From contig NC_079514.1 of assembly GCF_000801105.2 (NCBI RefSeq), forward strand, positions 45,078,515-45,142,514: a stretch of DNA of 64,000 bases. Reading direction: 5' to 3'. Within the stretch, counting starts at the first letter, position 1; each line of letters opens with the position of its first letter. Below the pieces are notes generated by a model. The model searched no databases and was not told the DNA's origin. It saw only the letters and a program-made list of their open reading frames with translations. Shown here piece after piece: positions 30,824 through 44,093 of the stretch. Made by a program: the position numbers and the translations under genes. The DNA comes from Raphanus sativus (lineage: Eukaryota > Streptophyta > Magnoliopsida > Brassicales > Brassicaceae).

Positions 30824-32370
30824 TTTTTAGTGTTTATAAAAACTGTAATTTATTTTGTGGTTACTACTATGAGATTTTTCTTGATATTTATAAATGTGTA
30901 TGATCATGACATGTTTCGTAAATGAGATATGTGATGCTTTCATTTGATTTTTTGCATATATGTATTAGTTATTTTAAACATCTTACCTTTCTTAGAAAAA
31001 ATACAACACATAACGCCAAATTAATAAATGTACTATTAAAATGGTATTATATATATTATATTAACAATTTATGATATGCTCATTTATATATTGGTAAAAT
31101 AATCGATTAAACTTTAGTAACATTACATATATGGTTTATTTTATTATTGAAACTACTATTTAAAATTTCAAAGAATCAATTTTATTCTTACATGCCTTGT
31201 AAAAGCCGTGTTATATTGTTAATAATATAAAATCTATGATAATGCATATACATATGTATAAATTTAATATAGTTTAATAATTTTATAGTTGAAATTCTTT
31301 GAGCCAGTTTTAAGTTTGAAAATAATACCAAATAGATTTAAAACATCTGAAAAAAAAACTTTATAGTCTTCAAAAATTTCAATAGATAAGTATAGAAATT
31401 ATGCAGTGTGTAACTATTTATTAAAGATATGTAAACTATAATAATTTCAAGTTACAGAAAAACCTAAAAGTACCACAAAGACATGTCATATATATACAAT
31501 CGTAAAAGTCAATCATCGGGTAGATAAGTTGTTGGGTGAAAAATGAAATTCACAAAATTAATGCAAGAGAATTGTAAATCAAACAACCAATTCACACATA
31601 AACCAACACAGTTTTATCCACATAAATACATTATTCTTTTATTTATAAGTTAAACTATTAATACTATATATACTTTTATATTACAATAATATATGGGAAT
31701 AACTGAAATATAGTTGTTTGCCTGCAATAAAATTGATCCCATGCAAGTTAAAGTAATCATTCACTATTTACAAAGAACTACCCATTCACCCACATTATAA
31801 TTACTTACTTACACATAAACTGTATCTTTTACTTTTATTATATAAACCATATTTATTCAATATAAATATATTTCTTTAGAAAAAAATAAATAAGCAAATA
31901 TGGTATAATTTACAACTCATCACTCGTGTATCATCTGAGTTCAGTTCGGTTCGGTTCAAATCGGGTGAACATATGTTTTCTGACAATCTATTAATAATTT
32001 ATATGTATTTAGATTTTATACATGTACAAAGAAACCATTATATTTTTCGTTTTAAATTTACAATTGAATTATCATTATAATTTCTTAAAGTTTAATATAA
32101 TTTTTTGAGATATAGTCAAATTATATATAAAACGACACTTAAACTCTATAAAAGTTTTATATGCATTAAATAATATAGTAAAACAGTATGAATGTCTAAT
32201 TTCAAAAACATTAACTAATTAACATACAAAAAGGTAAATTTTTAAAATAAAAAAATGTAAACAAAGTTTTTTATGTAAATTAGTAACTTTATAAATTAAA
32301 ATATCATAGTCCCAATATTAATAATTTATAGAGGTTTTACTGTACATATATTTCTCCAAAATATATAGTC

Positions 32371-32713
32371 TACATTGATCGGCTTCACACTGGAAGCAGT
32401 TGTTCGTCCTTCCAAAGAACCTCAAACACTTTGAAGATAACACGACAAATTCTGCGTATACTTGTAAGTTTCCAATGGTTTTGCTTGTAAAATAAAAGAT
32501 TTGTTATGTGACTAAGAAGCTAGAGAGCGAAATAGATGTATACACGGGAACAATATGGATGTTTATTATAATGAAGAGATGATATGCACAAATAAATAGA
32601 AGAAGAGATGATATGTGAACCATTCTAATCCAGTCGCAAAAGAGAAACTTATACACGCGAACACTAATAACAGTTTGTTGTAAAACTTCCCAAAACATAA
32701 GATATGCTTTCAA
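32371..32713 (-). pseudogene. Family B copy 7, shortened by a stop
   Basis: The open part covers 32,504-32,713 (69 codons). A G to T change in the Ser codon after SSFLVT creates a stop, removing the second half relative to copies 4-6. Confidence 0.35.
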
Positions 32714-33349
32714 TCTTGTACCAATATTTCACGACTTTTGTGAAATAGATAGTTGATCATAATCCACATAGTATGGTAATCTTCCTAAGTACATAATCAC
32801 ACATAAGATAGGCGCATTAATATAATCGAGAAGAGAATTGATCACATATAAGAAAAGTAAAAAAATAACAATGTGTAGAACAAAGAGTAGAATAAATGAA
32901 AAATATTTAAATGAGGGGAAAAAAAGAAGAAGATTTAGGGTTAGGTCCTCCCATATTGCTTGTTACAAATGTTGAAATGTATATTACAAATAATTCAATA
33001 TCACTCACAATTGTTTAACGCCTGCAGTTTTGCAATGAATAATGAATAATTAAGTGATTTCCTCTTTTTCAAAATAGGAAAATATATTAAAATCAATTTA
33101 CAGTGATTTTTATACTTAACCAATTTTTTTTTTTAAATAAAAAATAAACGACAAGTAATAAACCAAAAATCTAAAATTATATCTAAACAAACAAATGGTC
33201 AAAACGTTTAAAGCATAATTTTCATGCATGAAAAGTTATCAGCTAGTTAGTAATATAAGAAACAAAACTATTATTGAAAAAATTAATAATACGAATTGAT
33301 TTAGTTGTTACATAAAATGTTTTAAAATACAGGATTAAGAAAAATATGA

Positions 33350-33667
33350 TTAATTACGTATACCTATTAACTTACATGTAAGTTTAAGCATAATTTTAAT
33401 AGCAAAACGCATAGGAAATAACATCCCAAGACAATCTTCCGGGGCATTTAGTAGAACCACGCAACATTCTTTTGTGATAATATTGAACTGAAATTTCTTC
33501 ACCGCAACTACACAATCTGGAACTTTCTTAGCATCTCTTAAACAGTGAAATGGATTTGGCAGGATTCCTTCCTCTGAAACTGGAGCAAGCGAAACATCAG
33601 CATTACCTTTCGTATTATGAGAAATCGATAGTAGCACTATCATCAATAACATGGTTAATATATACAT
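33350..33667 (-). CDS. Family A copy 8: six-Cys prolamin-like protein, start at second ATG
   Basis: 105 residues from MYILTMLLMIVLL. One base is missing between the upstream ATG and this one, so M1 is out of frame here and the second ATG is the usable start. All six cysteines are kept. His stands before the first Cys (PFHC) where others have Leu. Confidence 0.75.
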   Translation of the reverse strand: MYILTMLLMIVLLSISHNTKGNADVSLAPVSEEGILPNPFHCLRDAKKVPDCVVAVKKFQFNIITKECCVVLLNAPEDCLGMLFPMRFAIKIMLKLTCKLIGIRN

Positions 33668-35235
33668 TTTTGCTTGTTCTCAAACATTTTTAAGTGTTTA
33701 TAAAAATTGTAATTTATTTTGTGGTTACTATGAGATTTTTCTTGATATTTATAAATGTGTATGATCATGACTTTCTTAGTAAATGAGATATGGGATGCTT
33801 TCATTTGATTTTTTACATATATGTATTAGTTATTTTAAACATCTTACCTTTCTTAGAAAAAATACAACACATAACGCCAAATTAATAAATGTACTATTAA
33901 AATGGTATAAAATATATTATATTAACAATTTATGATATGCTCATTTATATAATGGTAAAATAATCGATTAAACTTTAGTAACATTACATATATGGTTTAT
34001 TTTATTATTGAAACTATTTAAAATTTCAAAGAATCAATTTTATTCTTACATGCCTTCTTAAAGCCTTGTTATATTGTTAATAATATAAAATCAATTATAA
34101 TGCATATACATATGTGTAAATTTAATATAATTTAATATTTCTACAGTTGAAATGCTTTGAACCAGTTTTAAATTTGAAAATTATAACAAATAGATTTAAA
34201 AAATCTGAAAATAAACTTTATAGTCTTCAAAATTTTCAATAGATAAGTATAGAAATTATGCAGTGTGTAACCATTTATTAAAAATATGTAAACAATAATA
34301 ATTTCAAGTTACAGAAAAAAACCTAAAAGTACCACAAAGACATGTCATATATATACAATCGTAAAAGTCAATCATCGGGTAGATAAGTTGTTGGGTGAAA
34401 AATGAAATTCACAAAATTAATGCAAGAGAATTGTAAATCAAACAACCAATTCACACATAAACCAACACATTTTTATACACATTAATACTTTATCTATTTA
34501 TTTTATAAGTTAAACTATTAATACTATATAATTTCATAAAATAGTATACTTTTATATTACAATAATATATGGAGTAACTGAAATATAGATGTTTGCCTGC
34601 AATAAAATTTATCCCATGCAAGTTAAAGTACTCATTCACTATTTACAAAGAACTACCCATTCACCCACATTATAATTACTTACTTACACATAAACTGTAT
34701 CATTTTACTTTTATTATATTAACCATATTTATTCAATAAAGATATTTCTTTAGAAAATATAGATAAGCAAATATGGTATAGTTTTCAACTCATCACTCAT
34801 GTATCATCTTTCGGTTCGGTTCAAATCGGGTGAACATATGTTTTCTGACAATCTATTAATAATTTATATGTATTTAGATTTTATACATGTACAAAGAAAC
34901 CATTATATTTTTCGTTTTAAATTTACAGTTGAATTATCATTATAATTTCTTAAAGTTTAATATAATTTTTTGAGATATAGTCAAATTATATATAAAACGA
35001 CACTTAAACTCTATAAAAGTTTTATATGCATTAAATAATATAGTAAAACAGTATGAATGTCTAATTTCAAAAACATTAACTAATTAACATACAAAAAGGT
35101 AAAATTTTAAAATAAAAAAATGTAAACAATTTTTTTTTTGTAAATTAGTAACTTTATAAATTAAAATATCATAATCCCAACATTAATAATTTATAGAGGT
35201 TTTACTGTACATATATTTCTCCAAAATATATAGTC

Positions 35236-35578
35236 TACATTGATCGGCTTCACACTGGAAGCAGTTGTTCGTCCTTCCAAAGAACCTCAAAAACTTTGAA
35301 GATAACACGACAAATTCTGCGTATACTTGTAAGTTTCCAATGGTTTTGCTTGTAAAATAAAAGATTTGTTATGAGACTAAGAAGCTAGAGAGCGTAATAG
35401 ATGTATATACGCGAACAATATGGATGTTTATTATAATGAAGAGATGATATGCACAAATAAATAGAAGAAGAGATGATATGTGAACCATTCTAATCCAGTC
35501 GCAAAAGAGAAACTTATACACGCGAACACTAATAACAGTTTGTTGTAAAACTTCCCAAAACATAAGATATGCTTTCAA
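35236..35578 (-). pseudogene. Family B copy 8, shortened by a stop
   Basis: Open only over 35,369-35,578 (69 codons, ending SSFLVS). It is nearly identical to copy 7 over the unit, including the G to T change, with neighbouring substitutions. Confidence 0.35.
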
Positions 35579-36224
35579 TCTTGTACCAATATTTCACGTT
35601 TTTTGTGAAATAGATAATTGATTATAATCCACATAGTATGGTAATCTTCCTAAGTACATAACCACACATAAGATAGGCGCATTAATATAATCGAGAAGAG
35701 AATTGATCACATATAAGAAAAGTAAAAAAAGAACAATGTGTAGAACAAAGAGTAGAATAAATGAAAAATATTTAAATGAGGGAAAAAAAAGAAGAAGATT
35801 TAGGGTTAGGTCATCCCATATTGCTTGTTACAAATGTTGAAATGTAAATTACAAATAATTCAATATCACTCACAATTGTTTAACGCCTGCAGTTTTGCAA
35901 TGAATAATGAATAATTAAGTGATTTCCTGTTTTTCAAAATAGGAAAATATATTAAAATCAATTTACAGTGAACTTTATACTTAAGCAAATTTTTTTTTTT
36001 ACTTTTTAAAATAAACAATGACCGACAAGTAATAAACCAAAAATGTAAAATTATATATAAACAAACAAATGGCCAAAACGTTTAAAGCATAATTTTCATG
36101 CATGAAAAGTTATCAGCTAGTTAGTAATATAGGAAACAAAATTATTATTGAAAAAAATTAATAATACGAATTGATTTAGTTGTTACATAAAATGTTTTAA
36201 AATACAGGATTAAGAAAAATATGA

Positions 36225-36563
36225 TTAATTACGTATACCTATTAACTTACATGTAAGTTTAAGCATAATTTTAATAGCAAAACGCATAGGAAATAACATC
36301 CCAAGACAATCTTCCGGGGCATTTAGTAGAACCACGCAACATTCTTTTGTGATAATATTGAACTGAAATTTCTTCACCGCAACTACGCAATCTGGAACTT
36401 TCCTAGCATCTCTTAAACAGAGAAATGGATTTGGCAGGATTCCTTCCTCTGAAACTGGAGCAAGCGAAACATCAGCATTACCTTTCGTATTATGAGAAAT
36501 CGATAGTAGCACTATCATCAATAACATGGTTAATATATACATTTTCTGCTTGTTCTCAAACAT
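36225..36563 (-). CDS. Family A copy 9: intact six-Cys prolamin-like secreted protein
   Basis: 112 residues from the MFENKQK start. The frame is open a further 39 codons upstream (to 36,680), but that stretch is unit spacer and closed in the other copies, so it is not taken as coding. Signal peptide and all six cysteines are intact. SHNTKGN replaces SQNTKGN, as in copy 8, making copies 8 and 9 closest relatives. Confidence 0.78.
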   Translation of the reverse strand: MFENKQKMYILTMLLMIVLLSISHNTKGNADVSLAPVSEEGILPNPFLCLRDARKVPDCVVAVKKFQFNIITKECCVVLLNAPEDCLGMLFPMRFAIKIMLKLTCKLIGIRN

Positions 36564-38065
36564 TTTTAAGTGTTTATAAAAATTGTAATTTATTTTGTGG
36601 TTACTATGAGATTTTTCTTGATATTTATAAATGTGTATGATCATGACTTTTTTAGTAAATGAGATATGGGATGCTTTCATTTGATTTTTTACATATATGT
36701 ATTAGTTATTTTAAACATCTTACCTTTCTTAGAAAAATACAACACATAACGCCAAATTAATAAATGTACTATTAAAATGGTATAAAATATATTATATTAA
36801 CAATTTATGATATGCTAATTTATATAATGGCATGGCAAAATATTCGATTAACCTTTTGTAACATTACATATATGGTTTATTTTATTATTGAAACTATTAT
36901 TTAAAATTTCAAAGAATCAATTTTATTCTTACATGCCTTCTTAAAGCCGTGTTATATTGTTAATAATATAAAATTATTATAATGCATATACATATGTGTA
37001 AATTTAATATAATTTAATATTTCTACAGTTGAAATGCTTTGAACCAGTTTTAAATTTGAAAATTATAACAAATAGATTTAAAAAATCTGAAAAATAAACT
37101 TTATAGTCTTCAAAATTTTCAATAGATAAGTATAGAAATTATGCAGTGTGTAACCATTTATTAAAAATATGTAAACAATAATAATTTCAAGTTACAGAAA
37201 AAAACTTAAAAGTACCACAAAGACATGTCATATATATACAATCGTAAAAGTCAATCATCGGGTAGATAAGTTGTTGGGTGAAAAATGAAATTCACAAAAT
37301 TAATGCAAGAGAATTGTAAATCAAACAACCAATTCACACATAAACCAACACAGTTTTATACACATTAATACTTTATTTATTTTTTATAAGTTAAACTATT
37401 AATACTATATAATTTCATGAAATAGTATACTTTTATATTACAATAATATATGGAGTAACTGAAATATAGATGTTTTCCTGCAATAAAATTTATCCCATGC
37501 AAGTTAAAGTACTCATTCACTATTTACAAAGAACTACCCATTCACCCACATTATAATTACTTACTTACACATAAACTGTATCTTTTACTTTTATTATATA
37601 AACCATATTTATTCAATAAAGATATTTCTTTAGAAAAAAATAGATAAGCAAATATGGTATAATTTACAACTCATCACTCGTGTATCATCTTTCGGTTCGG
37701 TTCAAATCGGGTGAACATATGTTTTCTGACAATCTATTAATAATTTATATGTGTTTAGATTTTATACATGTACAAAGAAACCATTATATTTTTCGTTTTA
37801 AATTTACAATTGAATTATCATTATAATTTCTTAAAGTTTAATATAATATTTTGAGATATAGTCAAATTATATATAAAACAACACTTAAACTCTATAAAAG
37901 TTTTATATGCATTAAATAATATAGTAAAACAGTATTAATGTCTAATTTCAAAAATATTAACTAATTAACATACAAAAAGGTAAATTTTTAAAAATAAAAA
38001 ATGTAAACAAAGTTTTTTTTTTGTATATTAGTAACTTTATAAATTAAAATATCATAGTCCCAACA

Positions 38066-38461
38066 TTAATAATTTATAGAGGTTTTACTGTACATATATT
38101 TCTCCAAAATATATAGTCTACATTGATCGGCTTCACACTGGAAGCAGTTGTTCGTCCTTACAAAGAACCTCCAACATTTTGAAGATAACACGACAAATTC
38201 TGCATATACTTGGAAGTTTCCAATGGTTTTGCTTGTAAAATAAAAGATTTGTGATGTGACTAAGAAGCTAGAGAGCGAAATAGATGTATACACTCGAACA
38301 AAATGGATGTTTATTAAACTTAAGAGATGATATGCACAAATAAATAGAAAAAGAGATGATATGTGAACCATTCTAATCCAGTCGCAAAAGAGAAACTTAT
38401 ACACACGGACATTAATAACAGTTTGTTGTAAAACTTCCCAAAACATAAGATATGCTTTCAA
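38066..38461 (-). CDS. Family B copy 9
   Basis: 131 codons, restored to the length of copy 4. VRTNNCFQCEADQC has one more cysteine than copies 4-6. Almost identical to copy 10. Confidence 0.25.
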   Translation of the reverse strand: MKAYLMFWEVLQQTVINVRVYKFLFCDWIRMVHISSLFLFICAYHLLSLINIHFVRVYTSISLSSFLVTSQIFYFTSKTIGNFQVYAEFVVLSSKCWRFFVRTNNCFQCEADQCRLYILEKYMYSKTSINY

Positions 38462-39079
38462 TATTGTACCAATAGTCCACGTAGTATGGTAATCTTCCTA
38501 AGTACATAATCAGACATAAGATAGACGCATTAATATAATCGAGAAGGAAATTGATCACATATAAGAAAAGTAAAAAAGGAATAATGTGTAGAACAAAGAG
38601 TAGAATACATGAAAAATATTTAAATGAGGGAAAAAAGAAGAAGAAGAAGATTTAGGGTTAGGTCCTCCCATATTGCTTGTTACAAATGTTGAAATGTATA
38701 TTACAAATAATTTAATATCACTTACAATTGTTTAACGCTTTCGTTTTGCAATGAATAATGAATAATTAAGTGTTTCCCTGTTTTAAAAAATTAGGAAAAT
38801 ATATTAAAATCAATTTACAGTGATTTTTATACTTAACCAAAAATCTTTTTTACTTTTTAGAATAAACAATGAGCGACAAGTAACAAGCAAAAAATGTAAA
38901 AATATATATATATAAACAAACAAATGGTCAAATTGTTTAAAGCATGATTTTCATGCTGGAAAAATTATTAGCTAGTTAGTAATATAGGAAACAAAATTAT
39001 TATTGAAAAAAATAAATAATATGAATTGATTTAGTTGTTATATAAAATGTTTTAAAATATAGGATTAATAAAAATATGA

Positions 39080-39417
39080 TTAATTACGTATACCTATTAA
39101 CTTACATGTAAGTTTAAACATAATTTTAATAGCAAACACATAGGAAATAAAATCCCAAGACAATATTCCGGGGTGTTTAGTAGAACCACGCAACATTCTT
39201 TTGTAATAATATTGAACTAAAATTTCTTCCCCGTTACTACGCAATCTGGAACTCTCCTAGCATCTCTTAAACAGAGAAATTGATTTGGCAGAATTCATTC
39301 CTCTGAAACTGGAGCAAGCGAAACATCAGCATTACCTTTCGTATTTTGAGAAATCGATAGTAGCACTATCATCAATAACATGGTTAATATATACATTTTC
39401 TGCTTGTTCTCAAACAT
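39080..39417 (-). pseudogene. Family A copy 10: broken by two stops and a frameshift
   Basis: The signal-peptide half is intact, but the Gly codon after SEE is TGA, the Gln after KKF is TAG, and one base is lost near the C-terminus (aatagcaaacac for aatagcaaaacgc). The same lesions occur in copies 11 and 12. Confidence 0.88.
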
Positions 39418-40162
39418 TTTTTAGTGTTTATAAAAATTGTAATTTGTTCTGTGGTTACTACTATGAGATTTTTCTTGATATTTATAAATTTGTATGATCA
39501 TGACATTTTTAGTAAATGAGATATGGGATGCTTTCATTTGATTTTTTATATTTATGTATTAGTTATTTTAAACATCTTACCTTTCTTAGAAAAAATACAA
39601 CAAATAACGCGAAATGCTTTGAAAGAATCAATTTTATTCTTACATGCCTTCTTAAAGCCGTGTTATATTGTTAATAATATAAAATCTTTTATAATGCATA
39701 TACATATGCGTAAAATTAATATAATTTAATAATCTTATAGTTGAAATGCTTTGAGCCAGTTTTAAATTTGAAAATTATACCAAATAGATTTAAAAAATCG
39801 GAAAAAATAAACTTTATAGTCTTCAAAAATTTCAATAGATAAGTATAGAAATTATGCAGTGTGTAACCATTTATTAAAAATATGTAAACTATAATAATTT
39901 CAAGTTATAGAAAAATAACCTAAAAGTACCACAAAGACATGTCATATATATAAAATCGTAAAAGTCAATCATCGGGTAGATAAGTTGTTGGGTGAAAAAT
40001 GAAATTCACAAAATTAATGCAAGAGAACTGTAAATGAAACAACCAATTCGCACATAAACCAACACAATTCTATCACATCAATACTTTATTCTTTTTTGTA
40101 TAAGTTAAACTATTAATACTATATAATTTCATAAAATAGTATATTTTTATATTACAATACTA

Positions 40163-40172
40163 TATTGGAATA
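40163..40172 (+). repeat. Target-site duplication, left of the MuDR element
   Basis: tattggaata, repeated exactly at 43,083-43,092. Uninterrupted units carry it once (ctatattggaataactg). Confidence 0.9.
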
Positions 40173-40488
40173 GAGAAAATGGGCATTTAAATACTGAACT
40201 TACTCAAATTTGCCAAAAAATGCACAAACTCTTGATTAACTTAAATAAATAACAAACTTATGTTGACTGCCCCCTTTTAGATATGAGTTTAGTCAACATT
40301 AATTAGTGTTAAACGTCGACACAAACGTAGTCGTTTTAAAATTAGAATTTCTTCTCTCAAATCCCCATATTGAAACCGTAAGAGCCCTAGCCTAGTCGAT
40401 TTCATCCCTCTTTACTCTCTGTTTCGGCACCATTGTTGGATTTTTGTTTAACAGTTAAATTGGTGTTTGCTAGAAACATTTTTTTAAG

Positions 40489-40746
40489 TTGGTTGAAGAT
40501 TCAGTGCTTGAAGAGATAGATGTAGTTCCAAAGACTGAAAACATTGAGAAAGAAGCGTACCACCTGAGCTTAGATGTTGAAAGCTTGAAAGAGCTGAAAG
40601 AAGAGGTTATTTGGACCAAAATTCAGATGAGGAAGTGGAATATGTCTTGGATTAATCTCTTTTATCACTGTGTTGGCCATTGTCTACCTCTTGTATTAAC
40701 CTCTTCTATCTATGTGTTGTTGTGTTGGTTCTATTATCAATTTTAA
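40489..40746 (+). pseudogene. C-terminal part of a GRF-zinc-finger-type protein carried by the MuDR element
   Basis: The frame starts within KLVEDSVLEEIDVVPKTENI, continues as an acidic coiled-coil-like stretch rich in Glu/Lys and ends in a hydrophobic segment (LPLVLTSSIYVLLCWFYY). This resembles the tail of plant GRF-type zinc-finger proteins often found in Mutator-like elements (acidic helix plus terminal membrane segment). The zinc finger itself is absent. Identification rests on overall pattern only. Confidence 0.4.
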
Positions 40747-41313
40747 GACTTTCTGAGAATTCAAGTTTTTCTTATTCAAACACGTTTCCAAGTTAGAAGA
40801 TAAGCACAGAACAGTTTTGTTTCTTTTACTAGTTGCACAGAGTTTCTGTTTCTTTATCATTACTCTGTTTTTAGCTGAAACAAAGTGTCTGCAGTTTTTT
40901 TTCTTAAAAATCTTTTATTCTATAACATTTTTTTTTCTAAGTTGCAATTGAATAAGATTGAAAGCACGCCACATATGTAGTGAAAAAGAGATTACAATGT
41001 ATAGGAAGAGTCTCTATCGGACAATGATGAAGTGAAGCAGACCAATATTCTTTTCTAATACAGATACATGAATAAGAGAAACAGAAAATTCACGTGCTTC
41101 ACAAGATGACCATCATTATTTTAAAAAGAAAGATTTTAAGTTCACATTTTAACTAACAAAAAAATTCTTAAAACACATGGTAGACTCGTTTAAGAACAAC
41201 AAAAGCAACATCCAAAATAACTAAAACACAACATCAAAGTTTTAGTGTAACTCACGACATGAAAAGCAATCACAAAAACCAAAGTAAACATAACAGAGGA
41301 ACCATCATCTTAA

Positions 41314-42782
41314 TTATCCAAGCTGTGATCCTCCTTGTGAACCAAGCTGTGATCCTCCTTCCTGTAAAAAAAACATAGCATATCAATATGACGTAAAGAC
41401 ATAAAGAGAACAACACAAGCATACCTGATCCTTTCTTGGCCGACCTCGTGGTCGTTTAGGTTCGGGTTCGACTCTCGGATTTGGACAACTAACTTTGGTA
41501 TGCCCTTCTTCTCTGCAGTTTGAGCAAGTCATAATGCGCTTATCACGACTTAGCCTAGTCGTACTTGTTGACTGTGAAGATGATTCATTGGCGCTTTTTT
41601 TTCTAGCATAATTACTCGGTCTTCCTCGATTACCTAACCTATTTGGTGGAGGCAAGACAGGTAGCCTGTTCAACATCGGCCACAACTTCATCCTTTCAAC
41701 AGGCCTAACACTATGCTCATAAGTCTTTCTCCATCTTATAGTAGTGTAGTAATCTGAAACGTATTCATCCACTTTCTGCTTCTTTGCGGAGATCACACAA
41801 GCGGCATGATTACATGGAATTCCATTTAGTTGCCACATCCCACAACCACAAGTTTTCAGATTCATATCAACAATATAATAGCAGCCATGGTCATCAATTT
41901 CGAAGACATTACCGGTAGCCATATATCTAATACAAGCATGACCCTTAGCTATAGCAGATTCTATAGCAACATGAGCTCGTTTAGTGAATCTAGTCTTCAA
42001 CCTATTAGAAATTATAGACCGTTTTGCTGTCGAACCATGCATTGTCTCCTAATTTCTTCTAGCAGGTCAAGAAGTGGTTTTCGCCTAGCCTCACGGATTG
42101 TTTTATTGAAAGATTCATTGAGGTTGTTCAGATTATCATTTATTTGCAGTTTATGCTTCCTCTTTTCATACGAGCAGTACACTCTTCAAGGACAATCATA
42201 TTCAGTGTCCGAGCAAACAGCACCAAGCTTCAGTTGTGATGAAATGTATAGTTTAATGTCGTATCTTGTTTTCAACGAATACCTCAAAAGAGCTTGCTTG
42301 AACTCAGCCGCAGAGGAAAATGTCTTTCCCAATACCAAAACCTCATCGATTGATGCTTCATCCTCTTGAGCTTCCCTTCGCGCATCCTCTTCTTCATCAT
42401 CAGATGATATGTGATCAGGTATATTATCTTCTTTCCAACATTCGTCATCTCCGCTCTCGTAATCATCGTCTCCTCCATCATTCTCTGCGACATCTCCAAT
42501 GTGTGTGGATAACACTTCACAAGCTTCTTCTTCAACTCGAATGCCTCATGTTTCTTCTTCGACATCATCATCTTCAACTTGTTCTACCAACTCATCATCA
42601 GAATTGTCAACAATGGCTTCACAGTCATCACCAGGCACACGTTCAGGCTCCTCTCTGTGGGCGTCCTCAGCTCCATCCCTCTCCACAGCGTTGCTTTCAA
42701 ACACAAGTGGGGGTTCATGCCCGGATTCTCTTGGCTTGGATCGACGGGTAGGTATCTTTTTCCTTTTTTCCTTAGGGTTCAT
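41314..42782 (-). pseudogene. MuDR transposase, catalytic domain deleted
   Basis: N-terminus from the ATG at 42,782 (MNPKEKRKK), an acidic tract, and the MuDR N-terminal domain (LGKTFSSAAEFKQALLRYSL, about 42,230-42,290). Near 42,145 the reading jumps from SYEKRKHKLQI directly to NLNESFNKTIREARRK, so the DDE transposase core is missing. The SWIM zinc finger follows (CGCGMWQLNGIPCNH) and a CCHC knuckle (CSNCREEGHTKVSC). An intron (41,362-41,424, GTATGC...TACAG) joins a last exon reading EGGSQLGSQGGSQLG to TAA at 41,314-41,316. A frameshift occurs near 42,040 and another near 42,540. Confidence 0.88.
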
Positions 42783-43697
42783 GATGGGATTTTTACGAAG
42801 AATCAGATGAGAAATAAATTGCAGTGATTAGGGTTTTAAAGGGAAGGAGACAAGAGGGAGAAGAGATGAAATCGATTATCTCTCCTCTGATTCTAATTTT
42901 AAAACGACTACGTTTGTGTCAACGTTAACAATAAACGGCCGCTTAACACTAATTAATGTTGACTAAACTCATATCTAAAAGGGGGCAGTCAACATAAGTT
43001 TGTTATTTGTTTAGGTTAATTAAGAGTTTGTGTATTTTTTGGCAAATTTGAGTAAGTTCAGTATTTAAATGCCCGTTTTCTCTATTGGAATAACTGAAAT
43101 ATAGATGTCTGCCTGCAATAAAATTTATCCCATGCAAGTTAAAGTACTCATTCACTATTTACAAAGAACTACCCATTCACCCACATTATAATTACTTACT
43201 TACACATAAACTGTATCTTTTACTTTTATTATATTAACCATATTTATTCAATAAAGATATTTCTTTAGAAAAAATAGATAAGCAAATATGGTATAGTTTT
43301 CAACTCATCACTCATGTATCATCTTTCGGTTCGGTTCAAATCGGGTGAACATATGTTTTCTGACAATCTATTAATAATTTATATGTATTTAGATTTTATA
43401 CATGTACAAAGAAACCATTATATTTTTCGTTTTAAATTTACAATTGAATTATCATTATAATTTCTTAAAGTTTAATATAATTTTTTTAGATATAGTCAAA
43501 TTATATATAAAACGACACTTAAACTCTATAAAAGTTTTATATGCATTAAATAATATAGTAAAACAGTATGAATGTCTAATTTCAAAAACATTAACTAATT
43601 AACATACAAAAAGGTAATTTTTTTAAAAAAAAAATGTAAACAAAGTTTTTTTTTGTAAATTAGTAACTTTATAAATTAAAATATCATAGTCCCAACA

Positions 43698-44093
43698 TTA
43701 ATAATTTATAGAGGTTTTACTGTACATATATTTCTCCAAAATATATAGTCTACATTGATCGGCTTCACACTGGAAGCAGTTGTTCGTCCTTACAAAGAAC
43801 CTCCAACATTTTGAAGATAACACGACAAATTCTGCATATACTTGGAAGTTTCCAATAGTTTTGCTTGTAAAATAAAAGATTTGTGATGTGACTAAGAAGC
43901 TAGAGAGCGAAATAGATGTATACACTCGAACAAAATGGATGTTTATTAAAATTAAGAGATGATATGCACAAATAAATAGAAAAAGAGATGATATGTGAAC
44001 CATTCTAATCCAGTCGCAAAAGAGAAACTTATACACACGAACATTAATAACAGTTTGTTGTAAAACTTCCCAAAACATAAGATATGCTTTCAA
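43698..44093 (-). CDS. Family B copy 10
   Basis: 131 codons, differing from copy 9 at only a few positions. Function unknown and coding status doubtful. Confidence 0.25.
   Translation of the reverse strand: MKAYLMFWEVLQQTVINVRVYKFLFCDWIRMVHISSLFLFICAYHLLILINIHFVRVYTSISLSSFLVTSQIFYFTSKTIGNFQVYAEFVVLSSKCWRFFVRTNNCFQCEADQCRLYILEKYMYSKTSINY

Larger units (their letters stand above)
40173..43082 (-). mobile_element. Mutator-like (MuDR) transposon inserted in the array
   Basis: 2,910 bp with long terminal inverted repeats (left 40,173-40,348, right 42,890-43,082). The ends GAGAAAA.GGGCATTTAAAT are matched on the opposite strand, and a 10-bp target duplication flanks the element. It carries a transposase on the minus strand that has lost its catalytic centre and a small + strand gene remnant. 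It landed between A copy 10 and B copy 10. Confidence 0.95.

Noticed and set aside
41830..42369. 179-codon + strand frame and other + strand frames at 42,320-42,827.
   Set aside because: Shadows of the minus-strand MuDR transposase, which has recognisable domains.
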